The position numbers and the translations under genes were made by a program. From Aequorivita sp. H23M31 (GTDB lineage: Bacteria; Bacteroidota; Bacteroidia; Flavobacteriales; Flavobacteriaceae): a stretch of 64,000 bases of DNA. The DNA lies in NCBI RefSeq assembly GCF_004022485.1, contig NZ_CP034951.1, positions 1,426,001-1,490,000 of the forward strand, written 5' to 3'. Every line of letters begins with the position of its first letter. Position 1 is the stretch's first letter. The notes beneath the pieces are model-generated. The model saw only the letters and a list, made by a program, of their open reading frames with translations. It ran no database searches and was not told the origin of the DNA. Shown here one piece after another: positions 27,911 through 38,073 of the stretch.

Positions 27911-29020
27911 TCAGTTTTTAATTTCGTCATAAATGTTCTTCCACATTTCTATTTCCCTTTCCATTGAAAAATACTCTAAAGCCCTTTTGCGAGCATTGAT
28001 TCCGAATTCTTTCCGCAATTCCCGATTATCAATCAACCGAGCAAGATTATTTGCATATAACTGTGGATTGCAAGGAGGACTAAGAAGCCCAGTTTTTTGA
28101 TGGTCCACAACCTCAGGAATACCCCCAACCCGAGATGAAACAATTGGCAATCCATAATATGACGCTTCGATAAGAGCATTAGAAAGAGCTTCGGTTACTG
28201 ATGCTTGAAAAAAGATATCGGCATTTAAAAGTTGCTCTTTCACTTCGTTTCTCGAACCTTCCCCTAAAAAAACTACGCTATCCTCTAAACCTAATCTGAT
28301 TAAATGATATTGTAACATTGGCAGATCCCTACCCTCTCCCATAATTCTATATTGAAATTCAAATCCCCTCTCTTTTAATATTGCAATAGCTTCCAATGCA
28401 TATATATATCCCTTCTCCCAAACCAATCTGCCGACAGAAAGAATTACTAAAGGGCCTCCATGGGCCTTTTTCCTAATTGTCTCATTCGGCTCAACCCAAA
28501 TCGATCTTCTGATTACAAAGGATTTCTGAGGGTCAGCTCCAAGCGAGATTCCTGTTCTCATTAATCCATCGCTTATAAAATGAATTTTATCCGCTTTCTT
28601 GAAAATTTTTTGGATCAATTCTTTGTTACTTTCTGACTGGTGGGGATATACATTGAGGTCAAAACCACGAAAGCTTACTATAAGTTTAATTTTTTTTATT
28701 TCTAAATATGGTTCGACGTATCGAAATGCCTGAAACGTAAGCAAGTGAATAACCTCCGGATTGTAGTTCAATAAAGGTCGGATATTCCGAATAGGCTCAG
28801 GTAAGCGCCTAAACCGAATTGCGTCCATTATTTCGGCAATGACTTTTTCCTTCCTCGAATTTAATTTAAAAGCTTTTGCAAAAGATGCCTGAGAGGTTCT
28901 GGAACCAATAAACAATTTAATATTACCGTAGACTGATTCGAAATCGCGGTACCAACTAAATAAATATTTTTGACGTAATGGATTAATGGAACCAGCGATT
29001 ACCGCAATTTTTTTATTCAT
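27911..29020 (-). CDS. Glycosyltransferase family 4 protein
   Basis: 369 residues, GT-B fold. Acceptor half with IVSFRGFDLNVYPHQ; donor half with LSVGRLVWEKGYIYALEA, MGEGRDLPML and the EX7E block TEALSNALIEASYYGLP. It belongs to the same WcaL-like subgroup as neighbours. AT-rich spacers separate it on both sides (165 bp and about 515 bp), so it may be transcribed separately from the genes to the right. Confidence 0.9.
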   Translation of the reverse strand: MNKKIAVIAGSINPLRQKYLFSWYRDFESVYGNIKLFIGSRTSQASFAKAFKLNSRKEKVIAEIMDAIRFRRLPEPIRNIRPLLNYNPEVIHLLTFQAFRYVEPYLEIKKIKLIVSFRGFDLNVYPHQSESNKELIQKIFKKADKIHFISDGLMRTGISLGADPQKSFVIRRSIWVEPNETIRKKAHGGPLVILSVGRLVWEKGYIYALEAIAILKERGFEFQYRIMGEGRDLPMLQYHLIRLGLEDSVVFLGEGSRNEVKEQLLNADIFFQASVTEALSNALIEASYYGLPIVSSRVGGIPEVVDHQKTGLLSPPCNPQLYANNLARLIDNRELRKEFGINARKRALEYFSMEREIEMWKNIYDEIKN

Positions 29021-29535
29021 ACTTTAATTTTCTTAGACCTTATCCAAATTGCCCTTAAATTTTGTCGAAATATCTGTTTTTCCACCCCTGCTTATATTAC
29101 TAATTATATTATTCACTTTAATGACGAAAGCTATTAGTCCTACCATTGCTTACTTTGAATCCAAGCCTGAAATTACTTCCTTCCAGAGTAGAAAAGTAAT
29201 ACTGGCCACTAAAAGAGTTTAAACTTCTTGCAAGATAGAAATATACAGGAAGTGATAATCTCCAGTTGAAGAATAATATTTTAATCTACTTTTTCGAGTT
29301 AATTTTTAGGAATTGTCCCCGTGGGTCTCTCTAATTTTCTTTCCAATCCAATCATTTCCGTTAAATCAATCTATTTAATCTCCATTATTTAATCAAAACA
29401 TCATAATTCCGGGGGATTAACGAGCGTCAATTTAACTTTCGAATTGGGTCATATATTCTACCTACCGCAGAAAGGATAGAAATTAAAGGAGCCAAAGTAA
29501 ATAATAATTTTTATCGAGCCCATAAATTCCAAAGT
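29021..29535. other. AT-rich spacer of about 515 bp, no gene seen
   Basis: No convincing ORF, RNA gene or tandem repeat. It separates two runs of glycosyltransferase genes on the same strand and may mark a junction where gene cassettes were exchanged. Confidence 0.5.
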
Positions 29536-30510
29536 CTATTTGAAAAGTAGCTCATCTCTTCTTTTTTTCAACAGTTTTCTATCCAACTGAAAAAATGGAT
29601 TGTATTTTATGTGGGGTATTTTTCTGTTTATAAACAGACTTAAACGATTAAATAAAATCGCTGAAAGTTCTAGGTTTCTTAATTTGTCACCTTTCAACTC
29701 TTTCACACTATCACCCAATCGATGAAGTTTTAATAGGTCTGTTTGTAACTGATCTTTTAAAATATGCAATGCTATGGGATTGTTTTTGACAATCTCATCA
29801 TTGAAAAGATTTTGTCGCAACTCAAAATATCTTTTTAGTGAACCACTTTCATTTTTATTGGACTTTGAAATCGTAGAATCTGGATGTCTAAAGTAGTGGA
29901 AATAAGTTTTATCATAGAAATAACCTTTATACAGAAGACCCATTATAATAAACAAAAAGGCATCTTCTCCAGTTTTAGAAGAATGAAATCCATATAAGCT
30001 TTCAACCACATTTTTCTTTATTACCAATGAACCCGTTCCTTGAAGCAGGAAAAAATTCTGAAGCCATAAAATTCCTAAAGAAGGTGGCGAATTGATTCCA
30101 TCCTTGATTCCGGTAATAGGGTGTGTTATAATCCGACCATCTTCATAAAAACGTTGTGCACGGCAAAAAACGAAGTCCACTTCGTGCGTTTTAAGAATGT
30201 TAAAATCACATTCAAATTTCTCAGGCAGAATAATATCATCACAATCCAAAAATGCTAAATAATCTCCTTTGGCATTTTTAATTCCTGTATTTCTTGCGTA
30301 ACCTGCACCTTGTTTTTCCTCTGTTAAAATCGAATAATTAAAAGAAGCGTTTTGCAGCAGTTCTTTTAAAATTGCTATGGAATCGTCTGTGGAATTATTA
30401 TCGATAAAAACACATTCAAAATCTGTGATGGTAAAAGCAGTGATGGTATGGATCAGTCTTTCCAAGAAAGGAGCACCATTGTATATAGGTATTATGATGG
30501 ATAGCTTCAT
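29536..30510 (-). CDS. Glycosyltransferase family 2 protein
   Basis: About 324 residues from ATG at 30510. The GT-A domain begins LSIIIPIYNGAPFLERLI, with FECVFIDNNSTDDS, KQGAGYARNTGIKNAKG and the metal motif LAFLDCDDIILPEKF. The C-terminal 100 residues are helical and Lys-rich. A start 39 bp upstream is possible but would overlap the previous gene by 32 bp; the chosen start leaves a 7-bp gap. Probably adds one sugar in repeat-unit assembly. Confidence 0.88.
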   Translation of the reverse strand: MKLSIIIPIYNGAPFLERLIHTITAFTITDFECVFIDNNSTDDSIAILKELLQNASFNYSILTEEKQGAGYARNTGIKNAKGDYLAFLDCDDIILPEKFECDFNILKTHEVDFVFCRAQRFYEDGRIITHPITGIKDGINSPPSLGILWLQNFFLLQGTGSLVIKKNVVESLYGFHSSKTGEDAFLFIIMGLLYKGYFYDKTYFHYFRHPDSTISKSNKNESGSLKRYFELRQNLFNDEIVKNNPIALHILKDQLQTDLLKLHRLGDSVKELKGDKLRNLELSAILFNRLSLFINRKIPHIKYNPFFQLDRKLLKKRRDELLFK

Positions 30511-30517
30511 TTCTTTT

Positions 30518-31483
30518 TTATTCAAATTCAAATTTCTTCCAACGCGCAATAAATTTCCATACTCCTCTTCTAAAAAAAATAAACAAACGTCCCATCACAA
30601 TCATTTCAGTGCCTTTCCATTTGTCTTTTTCATATAAAACCGTGAAAAAATCTTGTATTATCTTGTTGGCTAATGTTATATCCTTGTTATAGATACTGTG
30701 GTAAAATATCCCTAACAAATGACGATAGCAAAACCCCTTTGCTTTTTCATCTTCTCTACCATTCAATTTTAAATAGTTTTCAAAATAAATGATAAACGTT
30801 GAGTTCATAAATTCAGGAACATAAGTTTTGTTACGGTGCGATTTCGTTTCTCCATGTTGTCGATACAGCATTTTAGACTCATCCAACACAATGTAGGAAG
30901 TTATGGGCAACTTATAAAACAGCCTTAGAAAAAACTCTGTCTCCTGTCCCCGAAGAATGCGACTGGAAAAAAGCTTTTTATCCTCCAAAAAACTCTTTTT
31001 AAAAAGCACAGATGGGGTCATAACTTTTATTTTCCAACACAGATAATCCTCATAAAGAGAGTTTTGAACTTTGATTGCTTTGAAATTTTTTGAATCATCT
31101 TTTGAATTCCAATAAGTAATCGGACTAATTATCAAACTGATTTCCTCTGTTGCAACTTTAATTTTGCTTTCAACGAATCCTGGCAACATAATATCATCGT
31201 CATCAAACCACTGCACATACTCCCCATTACTCAACTCAAACCCATAATTTCGTGCCGCATTTCCGCCAGGCAATCTGTCCTTTGGTCTGTGGTGATATTG
31301 AAACCGAGAATCTTTGGCAAGATAGGCTGCCATCACTTCCTGGGTTTTGTCCGTACTCCCATCATCTATCACAATACATTCCCAATTTTGATAGGTCTGT
31401 GCCAGGACAGAGTCCAACGTTTCCCCAATGAGGTGGGAGCGGTTAAAAGTGGGGATGATTACAGAAACCAAGGGACTGCCCAT
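30518..31483 (-). CDS. Glycosyltransferase family 2 protein
   Basis: About 321 residues from ATG at 31483 (an in-frame TTG lies 6 bp upstream). GT-A domain: VSVIIPTFNRSHLIGETLDS, ECIVIDDGSTDKT, GGNAARNYGFELSNGEYV and the metal motif WFDDDDIMLPGFV. The C-terminal region may contain an acceptor-binding helix bundle. Tightly followed by another GT2 gene. Confidence 0.88.
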   Translation of the reverse strand: MGSPLVSVIIPTFNRSHLIGETLDSVLAQTYQNWECIVIDDGSTDKTQEVMAAYLAKDSRFQYHHRPKDRLPGGNAARNYGFELSNGEYVQWFDDDDIMLPGFVESKIKVATEEISLIISPITYWNSKDDSKNFKAIKVQNSLYEDYLCWKIKVMTPSVLFKKSFLEDKKLFSSRILRGQETEFFLRLFYKLPITSYIVLDESKMLYRQHGETKSHRNKTYVPEFMNSTFIIYFENYLKLNGREDEKAKGFCYRHLLGIFYHSIYNKDITLANKIIQDFFTVLYEKDKWKGTEMIVMGRLFIFFRRGVWKFIARWKKFEFE

Positions 31484-31633
31484 ATACAAAGGATTGTTAA
31501 TTCAATAATAAGAAATTGAAAGGAAGTTTCCATCACATTTATCCGGGATTTTTATTTTGATTCTCAACACGTACTTCGTGTCAACTTAAACTCAAGAAAA
31601 ATAGTATAACTTACTGAGGAGCTTTTTTAGTAA

Positions 31634-32560
31634 TTATCTCATCTGTTTTCTATAAACCCGCGTTACCAGCTCCAAAAAATCCATCCTCCTGGACTCGGGC
31701 AACTTCAAGACCAACTTCCATAAAAACCTGCTGAAAAAGCCATTCCAACGATTGAAAATATGGGATAATAATTGCTTTTCATCCTGATTGGAAGATGCTA
31801 AGAAATTCATTACAATAAGATAGCGAAATGCTTTTTTAATCCTCCCATCGTTTCGCCATTTCGAAGAACAAAGAGCATCGGAAATATGCTGAAGGGCCGA
31901 AATCTTTTGCGCCATAAGATCATCGGAGATTCTTTCAGACAATTTATCCTTCCCGGAAATATCGTAATACACCAAAGTCTCCTGTAATCCGATAATAGAA
32001 TTGTTATGAATGGCTACATCAATATCAAAGGCATAATCCTCCCAAGTTCGCGAAGTAATCCATTGGATGTTTTGGATGTCTATTTTTCGCCACAGGCAAC
32101 CACCTGTTCCCCAATGGCGGTGCAGACTAAGAATTTCTGGAAGAATCCTGTCCAATTGTTTGATCTGATTTCTTCTAACGTCTTGGGTCTTTCCATTTTC
32201 ATCCACATTAATTCCATTGGCATAGGCCATAGCCACGGAAGGATTTTTAATAAGAGCTGTCACGGAGGATTTTAAAAAGTTTGCATCCCAATAATCATCA
32301 GAGTCTAAAAACGCTACAAATTCTCCCTTGGCACGTTGAAGTCCAACATTGCGCGAAGCACCGGGCCCGAGGTTTTTGGCATTGCGAATAACCTGAACTC
32401 TAGAATCCTTTTTGTATTCAAAAATCTCACTTGATGCATCGTCTATTACAAAAACCTCAAAATGGGAATAAGTCTGTCCCATAACGGAGTCCAAGCACCG
32501 CTGCATTTTTTGCGGTCGGTTGTAATAGGGTATGATGATAGAAACTAAAGATTGGGACAC
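31634..32560 (-). CDS. Glycosyltransferase family 2 protein
   Basis: 308 residues. GT-A domain: VSIIIPYYNRPQKMQRCLDS, FEVFVIDDASSEI, NLGPGASRNVGLQRAKG and the metal motif AFLDSDDYWDANF. The start is GTG at 32560; a stop codon lies in frame two codons upstream, so no longer start is possible. Length and layout are typical of repeat-unit transferases. Confidence 0.88.
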   Translation of the reverse strand: MSQSLVSIIIPYYNRPQKMQRCLDSVMGQTYSHFEVFVIDDASSEIFEYKKDSRVQVIRNAKNLGPGASRNVGLQRAKGEFVAFLDSDDYWDANFLKSSVTALIKNPSVAMAYANGINVDENGKTQDVRRNQIKQLDRILPEILSLHRHWGTGGCLWRKIDIQNIQWITSRTWEDYAFDIDVAIHNNSIIGLQETLVYYDISGKDKLSERISDDLMAQKISALQHISDALCSSKWRNDGRIKKAFRYLIVMNFLASSNQDEKQLLSHIFNRWNGFFSRFLWKLVLKLPESRRMDFLELVTRVYRKQMR

Positions 32561-32664
32561 GACTTAGGGTTTAAATCAAAAATATGAAAGACCTATTAAA
32601 ATAAAAGGGAAATCAATAACGAATACAAAACCTATCCATATACCCAAAAACCCACGAAAAAATG

Positions 32665-33762
32665 CTAAGCTGTTATTTTTATCAAAATATCTTGCAGCGT
32701 AGCAATATGGCGCTCCAAACTAAAATGGACTTTTATATTTCTCTTACCGGCCTCCCCAAGCTTCATTGAAAAATCAGGATCAGCCAAAAGAGCCATCATA
32801 TTTTCGGCCATTGCTGCAACATCATGTTCTTCACATAATAATCCTGTTTTACCATTTAGGATCACGTCCGGGATACCTGCATGAAAAGTTGAAACCACGG
32901 GAATTCCAGCCGCACTAGCCTCTAAAACCGCTAAGGGAGCACCCTCCATATCTCCGGTATTGGCCGTGATGGAGTGTTGAACAAAAGCTAAGGATTCTGA
33001 CAATAGCTCCCTATATCTTTCAGGAGAAATAACACCCAGCAATTCAACTTGTTTCTCCAAATTTAGGTGCCTGACTAGATTTTGACAAGTATTTAGCAAT
33101 TGTCCATCTCCCGCCATTATCAATTTTATATCTGGATAATTTTCCACGGCCTTTTTAAAAGCAAGAATTGTGTAATAGGGAGCTTTTTTGTCTGTAAATC
33201 TCCCAATGGCAACAAATTGCTTTTTAGAGAATTTGGGTTCAACCTCTAAAAACTCGGGATGTGGACCATAAACATTATAAATCAATTTCTCCGGTGGACA
33301 ACCCATCTCCAAAAGCATTTCTTGCATTTTACGTGACACCGCAATCACTTTTGATGCAGATAGAAAGACCTCTTCATAATAATTATGAGCTTTGATTACT
33401 TTTGTTACACTAGCATCATACCCGTGAAAATGTACAATAAAAGGTAATCCTGCTTTTTTGAGCAAGGGTAGAAGAAAGTGTGCATGAGTACCATATTCAA
33501 CTAGAATTACATCAATCTTATTTTTATTTAATGATTTTAAGAGAATTGTTTCCTGTATAAAGTTGGGCGACTTTTTAAAGAGCTTTCTTTTTAAATTAAG
33601 AAAATTTCTTTCCCAAGAAGTTGATAAGCTCGACTTTCCTTCTAACTGAATGTGCTTCCGCCCATAGTAATAAAATATTTCTCCCTGTAAAAAATTTTTA
33701 TGTGCCTGAATGAAGGTTTCCGAATAAGGATTTTGATTGGGAGTGAATATAGCAATGTTCAT
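32665..33762 (-). CDS. Glycosyltransferase family 4 protein (WcaL-like)
   Basis: 365 residues, GT-B fold. N terminus IAIFTPNQNPYSETFIQAHK and FIVHFHGYDASV are typical of colanic acid WcaL-like transferases. The donor half has AIGRFTDKKAP, MAGDGQLLN and the block GDMEGAPLAVLEASAAGIPV. It is separated by 2 bp from the methyltransferase gene upstream and so is cotranscribed. Confidence 0.9.
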   Translation of the reverse strand: MNIAIFTPNQNPYSETFIQAHKNFLQGEIFYYYGRKHIQLEGKSSLSTSWERNFLNLKRKLFKKSPNFIQETILLKSLNKNKIDVILVEYGTHAHFLLPLLKKAGLPFIVHFHGYDASVTKVIKAHNYYEEVFLSASKVIAVSRKMQEMLLEMGCPPEKLIYNVYGPHPEFLEVEPKFSKKQFVAIGRFTDKKAPYYTILAFKKAVENYPDIKLIMAGDGQLLNTCQNLVRHLNLEKQVELLGVISPERYRELLSESLAFVQHSITANTGDMEGAPLAVLEASAAGIPVVSTFHAGIPDVILNGKTGLLCEEHDVAAMAENMMALLADPDFSMKLGEAGKRNIKVHFSLERHIATLQDILIKITA

Positions 33763-33764
33763 AT

Positions 33765-34466
33765 TTATTTTCTTATAACTCCATAGAGCCCAGTAATCAT
33801 TTGCCCATTTTTAAAATGAACGATATCTGCTTTATCTAATTTAATCAAATATTTTATTACCGGTTTTAGCGTTCTGGACAATAACCGTCTTCTGCGGCAG
33901 GACATAGGGGCACGTCTGATCCATAAACCTATCATCTGGGCCATAGATGCATGCCAACCTCCGGTGGCTTTAATATAAATATCTGAAAACCCGCTATTTT
34001 TAAGATGTCGCTCCAGTGAAAAAGGAGTGTACCGATACTCGTCATTGGGGGTCTCATGCAAATTCCATAAAAATGGAACGGTAAAAAAGAAAATTCCGCC
34101 GGGTTTTAAAATCCGATATACCTCCCTTAAAACCACTTCGGGTTCTGGACAATGTTCTAAGACCTCGGTTCCGAAGGCACAATCAAAGCAAGAATCTTCA
34201 AAAGGCATCTTGATTCCATTCCAAACGAAATCTGGTTTTACATTAGCGTCATAAACCAATGCATTTTCAATATCCAAACCTGTGTAACTCTCGACTTTAG
34301 AATTATTTAGAATGTAATCTTTATAAGGCATTCTGCCACAACCAATGTCAAGCAAGTTTCCCTCAAACTCGGCTAGAACGTTCTTCAACGCATTAAAAAT
34401 AGAAGTCCTAATGTAGTAAGTATCAAGATTGTTACTCCTCAGTATAGGGTTGATAAACTGATCCAT
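33765..34466 (-). CDS. Class I SAM-dependent methyltransferase
   Basis: 233 residues with the methyltransferase-11-type core: motif I NLLDIGCGRMPYKDY, the FGTEVLEHCPEP strand and the loop YRILKPGGIFFFTVPF. It overlaps the TylF-like gene upstream by one base and follows a Wzt-type ABC ATPase, an arrangement in which methyltransferases often cap or decorate the O-polysaccharide. The acceptor is unknown. Confidence 0.87.
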   Translation of the reverse strand: MDQFINPILRSNNLDTYYIRTSIFNALKNVLAEFEGNLLDIGCGRMPYKDYILNNSKVESYTGLDIENALVYDANVKPDFVWNGIKMPFEDSCFDCAFGTEVLEHCPEPEVVLREVYRILKPGGIFFFTVPFLWNLHETPNDEYRYTPFSLERHLKNSGFSDIYIKATGGWHASMAQMIGLWIRRAPMSCRRRRLLSRTLKPVIKYLIKLDKADIVHFKNGQMITGLYGVIRK

Positions 34467-35236
34467 TAATTTTTAATTATCAATCGAGCGGTATAATCTA
34501 TTCTGTTAAGAAATATAGGCTTACCTATTTGACTTAGATATTCATCAACAGCTTTCTTACTTCCTTTCCAATGTCCATAATCGTCTATTATAATTATGCC
34601 TCCTTCTACCACTCTGGGAAATAAAATTTCTAGTTCCATCTTTGTTGATTCATACCAATCCGTGTCTAATCGTAATATTGATATGCGGTCAGGAATATTT
34701 TTCGATAATAAGGTTTCTTCTACCTTACCTTTAATAAATTTAATTTTTGATTTGGGATAATTGCATCGTTGCATGGTTTTTTTTACTTCATCCAATCCCG
34801 AATACGCCCATACCCATGATAATTCCTTATCTTCTTTGGCCAGTCTATCTTTTGCTAATCTTCCTTTTAAATCCTCGTCGAATTCAGTGGGCTCACTCAT
34901 TCCCTCAAATGTATCAAATAGCCATATATTTTTATTTAAATTACCGATTTCCTCGAGCTTCATTGCTACCGCTAAGGAACTGCCGCCTTTCCACACCCCA
35001 CATTCCACATAGTCCCCAGGAATTTTATTTTTATCAATGTAATCTACAGCCTCTAACAATACTTTAATTCTCTCGGAGGAAGTCATTGTATAATTTTTGA
35101 CGGCATCGATGATTTTGATGTCACTTTCTGTGAAATCGGCTGGAAAATAATTTTTCTTCGTATCGGTATTTCCTGAAGACGTCCCATTTTCTTCACGAAA
35201 ATAGTGACCCAATTTCCTTTTTATCTTCTTTATCAT
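34466..35236 (-). CDS. TylF/MycF-like macrocin O-methyltransferase family protein
   Basis: 256 residues. Family blocks: DYVECGVWKGGSSLAVAMKL (SAM site), WLFDTFEGMSEPTEFDED, LRLDTDWYESTKMELE and IIIDDYGHWKGSKKAVDEYL with metal-binding Asp residues. These are metal-dependent sugar O-methyltransferases. It lies directly next to the Wzt-type ATPase and a second methyltransferase, which suggests O-methylation of a sugar residue, perhaps as chain terminator (inference). Confidence 0.87.
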   Translation of the reverse strand: MIKKIKRKLGHYFREENGTSSGNTDTKKNYFPADFTESDIKIIDAVKNYTMTSSERIKVLLEAVDYIDKNKIPGDYVECGVWKGGSSLAVAMKLEEIGNLNKNIWLFDTFEGMSEPTEFDEDLKGRLAKDRLAKEDKELSWVWAYSGLDEVKKTMQRCNYPKSKIKFIKGKVEETLLSKNIPDRISILRLDTDWYESTKMELEILFPRVVEGGIIIIDDYGHWKGSKKAVDEYLSQIGKPIFLNRIDYTARLIIKN

Positions 35237-36499
35237 CTATTGCATATTTATCTTCCATTCAGAATCTTCTAAATAGGCGCAAGTATCTGGACGAAACTGA
35301 AATTCTCTTTGCATTTTGAACATTTCTACCTTAAAGGGACAGACCTCCGAAATAACGTCGAATCTTTCACCACCTGGAGGTCCGGTAAAATAAACATTGA
35401 GAGAATATTCGCCCATATACAGCCTTAATTTCGGAATAATGCATTTTAATTTCCACAATCCGGGTTCGCGGCACATACTTTTTTCCGAATCGAAGGTCCA
35501 CAAATGAACAATTGGCAACTCATTTTTATTTACTATCTGAAAACTTAATGATGCGCCCTTCAATTTTTGGGGAATATGTAACTCAAAATTGACCTCTAAG
35601 GGTTCTCCACATATATGCACATTCCCAAAATTACTGGTTGTCACATTTACTTTTGTGATAGAGGGAGAATCTCTTTTCGGCTCAGCTGTATATTCATCAT
35701 TTGCATTCACTCTATTGCTCTTTAAGTAGGCATTAATACTTTCTGAAGTGCCACCGTCAAAAACGACCGTTCCGTTATTTAGTACCAAGCATCTTTCAGT
35801 AAGACTTGCTATTGATTGCATATTATGGCTCACAAAAAGCACCGTCCGCCCCTGCCCTTTCGAAATATCCTGCATCTTGCCAATCGCTTTTTTCTGGAAC
35901 TCCGCATCTCCCACGGCAAGTACCTCGTCCACTACCAAAATATCCGGTTCCAAATGCGCTGCCACGGCAAAGGCCAGGCGAACCTTCATTCCACTACTGT
36001 AACGTTTTACGGGGGTATCGATGTATAATTCACAGCCTGAGAAGTCAACAATTTCATCCAGTTTGGAGTTTATTTCGGTGCGGGTCATTCCTAGGATAGC
36101 ACCATTGAGAAATACATTTTCTCTTCCGGTAAGCTCGGGGTGGAAACCGGTACCAACTTCTAATAAGGAAGCAATTCGACCTTTGGTTTTAATTACTCCT
36201 GTGGTGGGACTGGTAACGCGCGAAAGAATTTTTAGCAAGGTTGATTTTCCCGCTCCGTTCTTTCCAATAATGCCCAATACCTCCCCCTGCTGCACCTCAA
36301 AATTGATATCACGCAGCGCCCAAACATACTCAGTCTTGGTTTTGCTGCTTCTGTCGTTTACGGCTCCCACCTTTAAGTATGGATCTTCCTTGCCGCGTAT
36401 GTTATGCCAAAAACGGTTTAAGTCGTGGGAAAGGGTGCCCGTGCCCACATTGCCTAGGCGGTATTGTTTGGAGATGTTTTCGGCTTTGAGAATGGTCAT
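35237..36499 (-). CDS. Polysaccharide ABC transporter ATP-binding protein (Wzt-type)
   Basis: 420 residues. The first 250 form an ABC ATPase of the Wzt/TagH family: Walker A GIIGKNGAGKSTLLK, signature YSSGMKVRLAFAVAAHLE, Walker B ILVVDEVLAVGD. Residues about 270-420 form a beta-rich C-terminal domain like the Wzt carbohydrate-binding domain, which recognises the methylated or otherwise capped O-polysaccharide before export. The partner permease (Wzm), normally next door, is absent here, although two methyltransferases lie immediately downstream. Confidence 0.92.
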   Translation of the reverse strand: MTILKAENISKQYRLGNVGTGTLSHDLNRFWHNIRGKEDPYLKVGAVNDRSSKTKTEYVWALRDINFEVQQGEVLGIIGKNGAGKSTLLKILSRVTSPTTGVIKTKGRIASLLEVGTGFHPELTGRENVFLNGAILGMTRTEINSKLDEIVDFSGCELYIDTPVKRYSSGMKVRLAFAVAAHLEPDILVVDEVLAVGDAEFQKKAIGKMQDISKGQGRTVLFVSHNMQSIASLTERCLVLNNGTVVFDGGTSESINAYLKSNRVNANDEYTAEPKRDSPSITKVNVTTSNFGNVHICGEPLEVNFELHIPQKLKGASLSFQIVNKNELPIVHLWTFDSEKSMCREPGLWKLKCIIPKLRLYMGEYSLNVYFTGPPGGERFDVISEVCPFKVEMFKMQREFQFRPDTCAYLEDSEWKINMQ

Positions 36500-36893
36500 T
36501 AGTTGCTAGTCCTTTGTCTATAGTTTTTAGACAGTTGTTGGTGGATATTTCAGGTTGCAGGTTGCAGGTTTCTGTAGTTTCTTGTCTCTAGTTTCTTATT
36601 TTTAGTTTCCTGACCTCTGTTTCTTGCCTCCCCTCTCCAAAAATTGGTTTGTACTTGTGGCTAAAATAAACAAATTATATTTATTTTAACTTTTATGAGC
36701 GAGACATAAAGTTGAGTTTCTAATTATAATATTACGGTTTGATCCGGCTTTCTTGCAGTATTTTTGGAATTCTTGTACGATTAAAACATTTGTATATTTT
36801 CCCATTACCTGATTCCGGCTGTAAAAGAAATTGTGTCCGGAGTTTTATTATGGGAGCTACCCAAAAGTGAGTGGACCTGTCCAAAATGCCGAT
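36500..36893. repeat. Spacer with heptad repeats upstream of the Wzt-type gene
   Basis: Degenerate 7-bp units TAGTTGC, TAGTCCT, TAGTTTT run from about 36500, CAGGTTG units at about 36549-36570, and TAGTTTC/TTGTCTC/TTGCCTC units at about 36580-36632. No gene is visible; a permease gene would be expected here in a classic Wzm-Wzt pair. Confidence 0.7.
36659..36697. repeat. 38-bp direct repeat, copy 1
   Basis: GGCTAAAATAAACAAATTAT continuing to ATTTTAACTTTTATG; the same sequence with only about two differences recurs at 38034-38073. The two copies flank the DegT aminotransferase gene. Confidence 0.85.
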
Positions 36894-37958
36894 TTATAGA
36901 CTATTCATTATTGAAATCACTTTTTTTAAATCCTGGTCTGGAAAATCCGTAAATAAAGGTAGACATAAGATACGGGAACTTATATCCATGGAAATAGAAT
37001 CTGCACTTCTTTTTATATAAGGAAGTGTATCAAGACTAGGATAAAAATATCGTCTCGGGACAATATCCTCCTTTTTTAAAATCTTTATAGCATTTAAAAG
37101 ATCAGCTTCTGATGGGAATATCACTGGAAAATATGAAAAATTCCAATCCGTTTCTGGTCTTATTTTTAAGAATTGCAAATTGCGGATTTCATTTCTGTAA
37201 GTACTTATCACCTGCTCTCTATCCTTCAAAATCTTCTCCATATATGGTAAAACGGTCAAGCCCATCGCTGCCTGTGGCTCACTCATTTTAGCATTTATTC
37301 CCACACCTGAAAATCCCTCCTGACCATTATGCCCGAAATCGTGAGTATAAAATAATTTTTCCATTAAACTCTTGTCCCTCGTAAAAAGGGCACCTCCTTC
37401 TCCCGTATGGAAGAGCTTGGTAGCGTGAAAACTACACGCGCTTATATCGCCATAATTAAAGATACTTTCACCTTTATACTTTACCCCAAATGCGTGGGCT
37501 GCATCATAAATGACTTTTAAATTGTGCTTCTTGGCAATTCTTTCAATTTCCTCGACTTCGCAAGGGTTTCCAAAAATATGAGTTGCTAAAATGGCGGTAG
37601 TATCTGGAGTTATGGCCGCTTCGATTTTCGTTTCGTCTATTGTCAGATATTCGGGATGGATATCCACAAAAACCGGTTTACATCCTTCCCAAATAATCGT
37701 TGAGGTGGTCGCTACATAACTAAATGGAGTGGTAATAATCTCTCCTTTTAGTCCCAAAGCTTTTATAGCTATTTGTAATGATAAAGTTCCATTGGTTGTA
37801 GCTAAAACCTGTGGGACATTTAAATAGGTTTTAAGCTTTTGCTCCAATTCTTGCACCAAGATGCCTCGGTTCGTCACCCAACCCGCATCCCATGCTCTTT
37901 TAAGAATTTTATTGTATTCTTCCTGAGGAGGAAGAAAGGTTTTCGTTACAGTTATCAT
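36894..37958 (-). CDS. DegT/DnrJ/EryC1/StrS family sugar aminotransferase
   Basis: 354 residues, PLP-dependent. The family core is present: TTPFSYVATTSTI, THIFGNPCEVEEIERIA, VIYDAAHAFGVKY and SACSFHATKLFHTGEGG with the PLP-binding Lys. Such enzymes convert keto-sugar nucleotides to amino sugars (for example 4-amino-4,6-dideoxy sugars) or dTDP-3-amino sugars. It is the rightmost gene of the polysaccharide locus, bounded by 38-bp direct repeats and close to the prophage end, so its original upstream neighbours may lie beyond the prophage. Confidence 0.92.
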   Translation of the reverse strand: MITVTKTFLPPQEEYNKILKRAWDAGWVTNRGILVQELEQKLKTYLNVPQVLATTNGTLSLQIAIKALGLKGEIITTPFSYVATTSTIIWEGCKPVFVDIHPEYLTIDETKIEAAITPDTTAILATHIFGNPCEVEEIERIAKKHNLKVIYDAAHAFGVKYKGESIFNYGDISACSFHATKLFHTGEGGALFTRDKSLMEKLFYTHDFGHNGQEGFSGVGINAKMSEPQAAMGLTVLPYMEKILKDREQVISTYRNEIRNLQFLKIRPETDWNFSYFPVIFPSEADLLNAIKILKKEDIVPRRYFYPSLDTLPYIKRSADSISMDISSRILCLPLFTDFPDQDLKKVISIMNSL

Positions 37959-38033
37959 AGGGGCATTATACTAGAGGAATTGTCTAGTCTCTTTTCCTGC
38001 CACAAGGTTCGCAAGAAAGACACTTCTAATTCA

Positions 38034-38073
38034 GGCTAAAATAAACAAATTATATTCATTTTAACTTTTTATG
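38034..38073. repeat. 38-bp direct repeat, copy 2
   Basis: Second copy of the repeat at 36659-36697 in the same orientation, starting GGCTAAAATAAACAAATTAT and ending TTTTATG. Confidence 0.85.
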
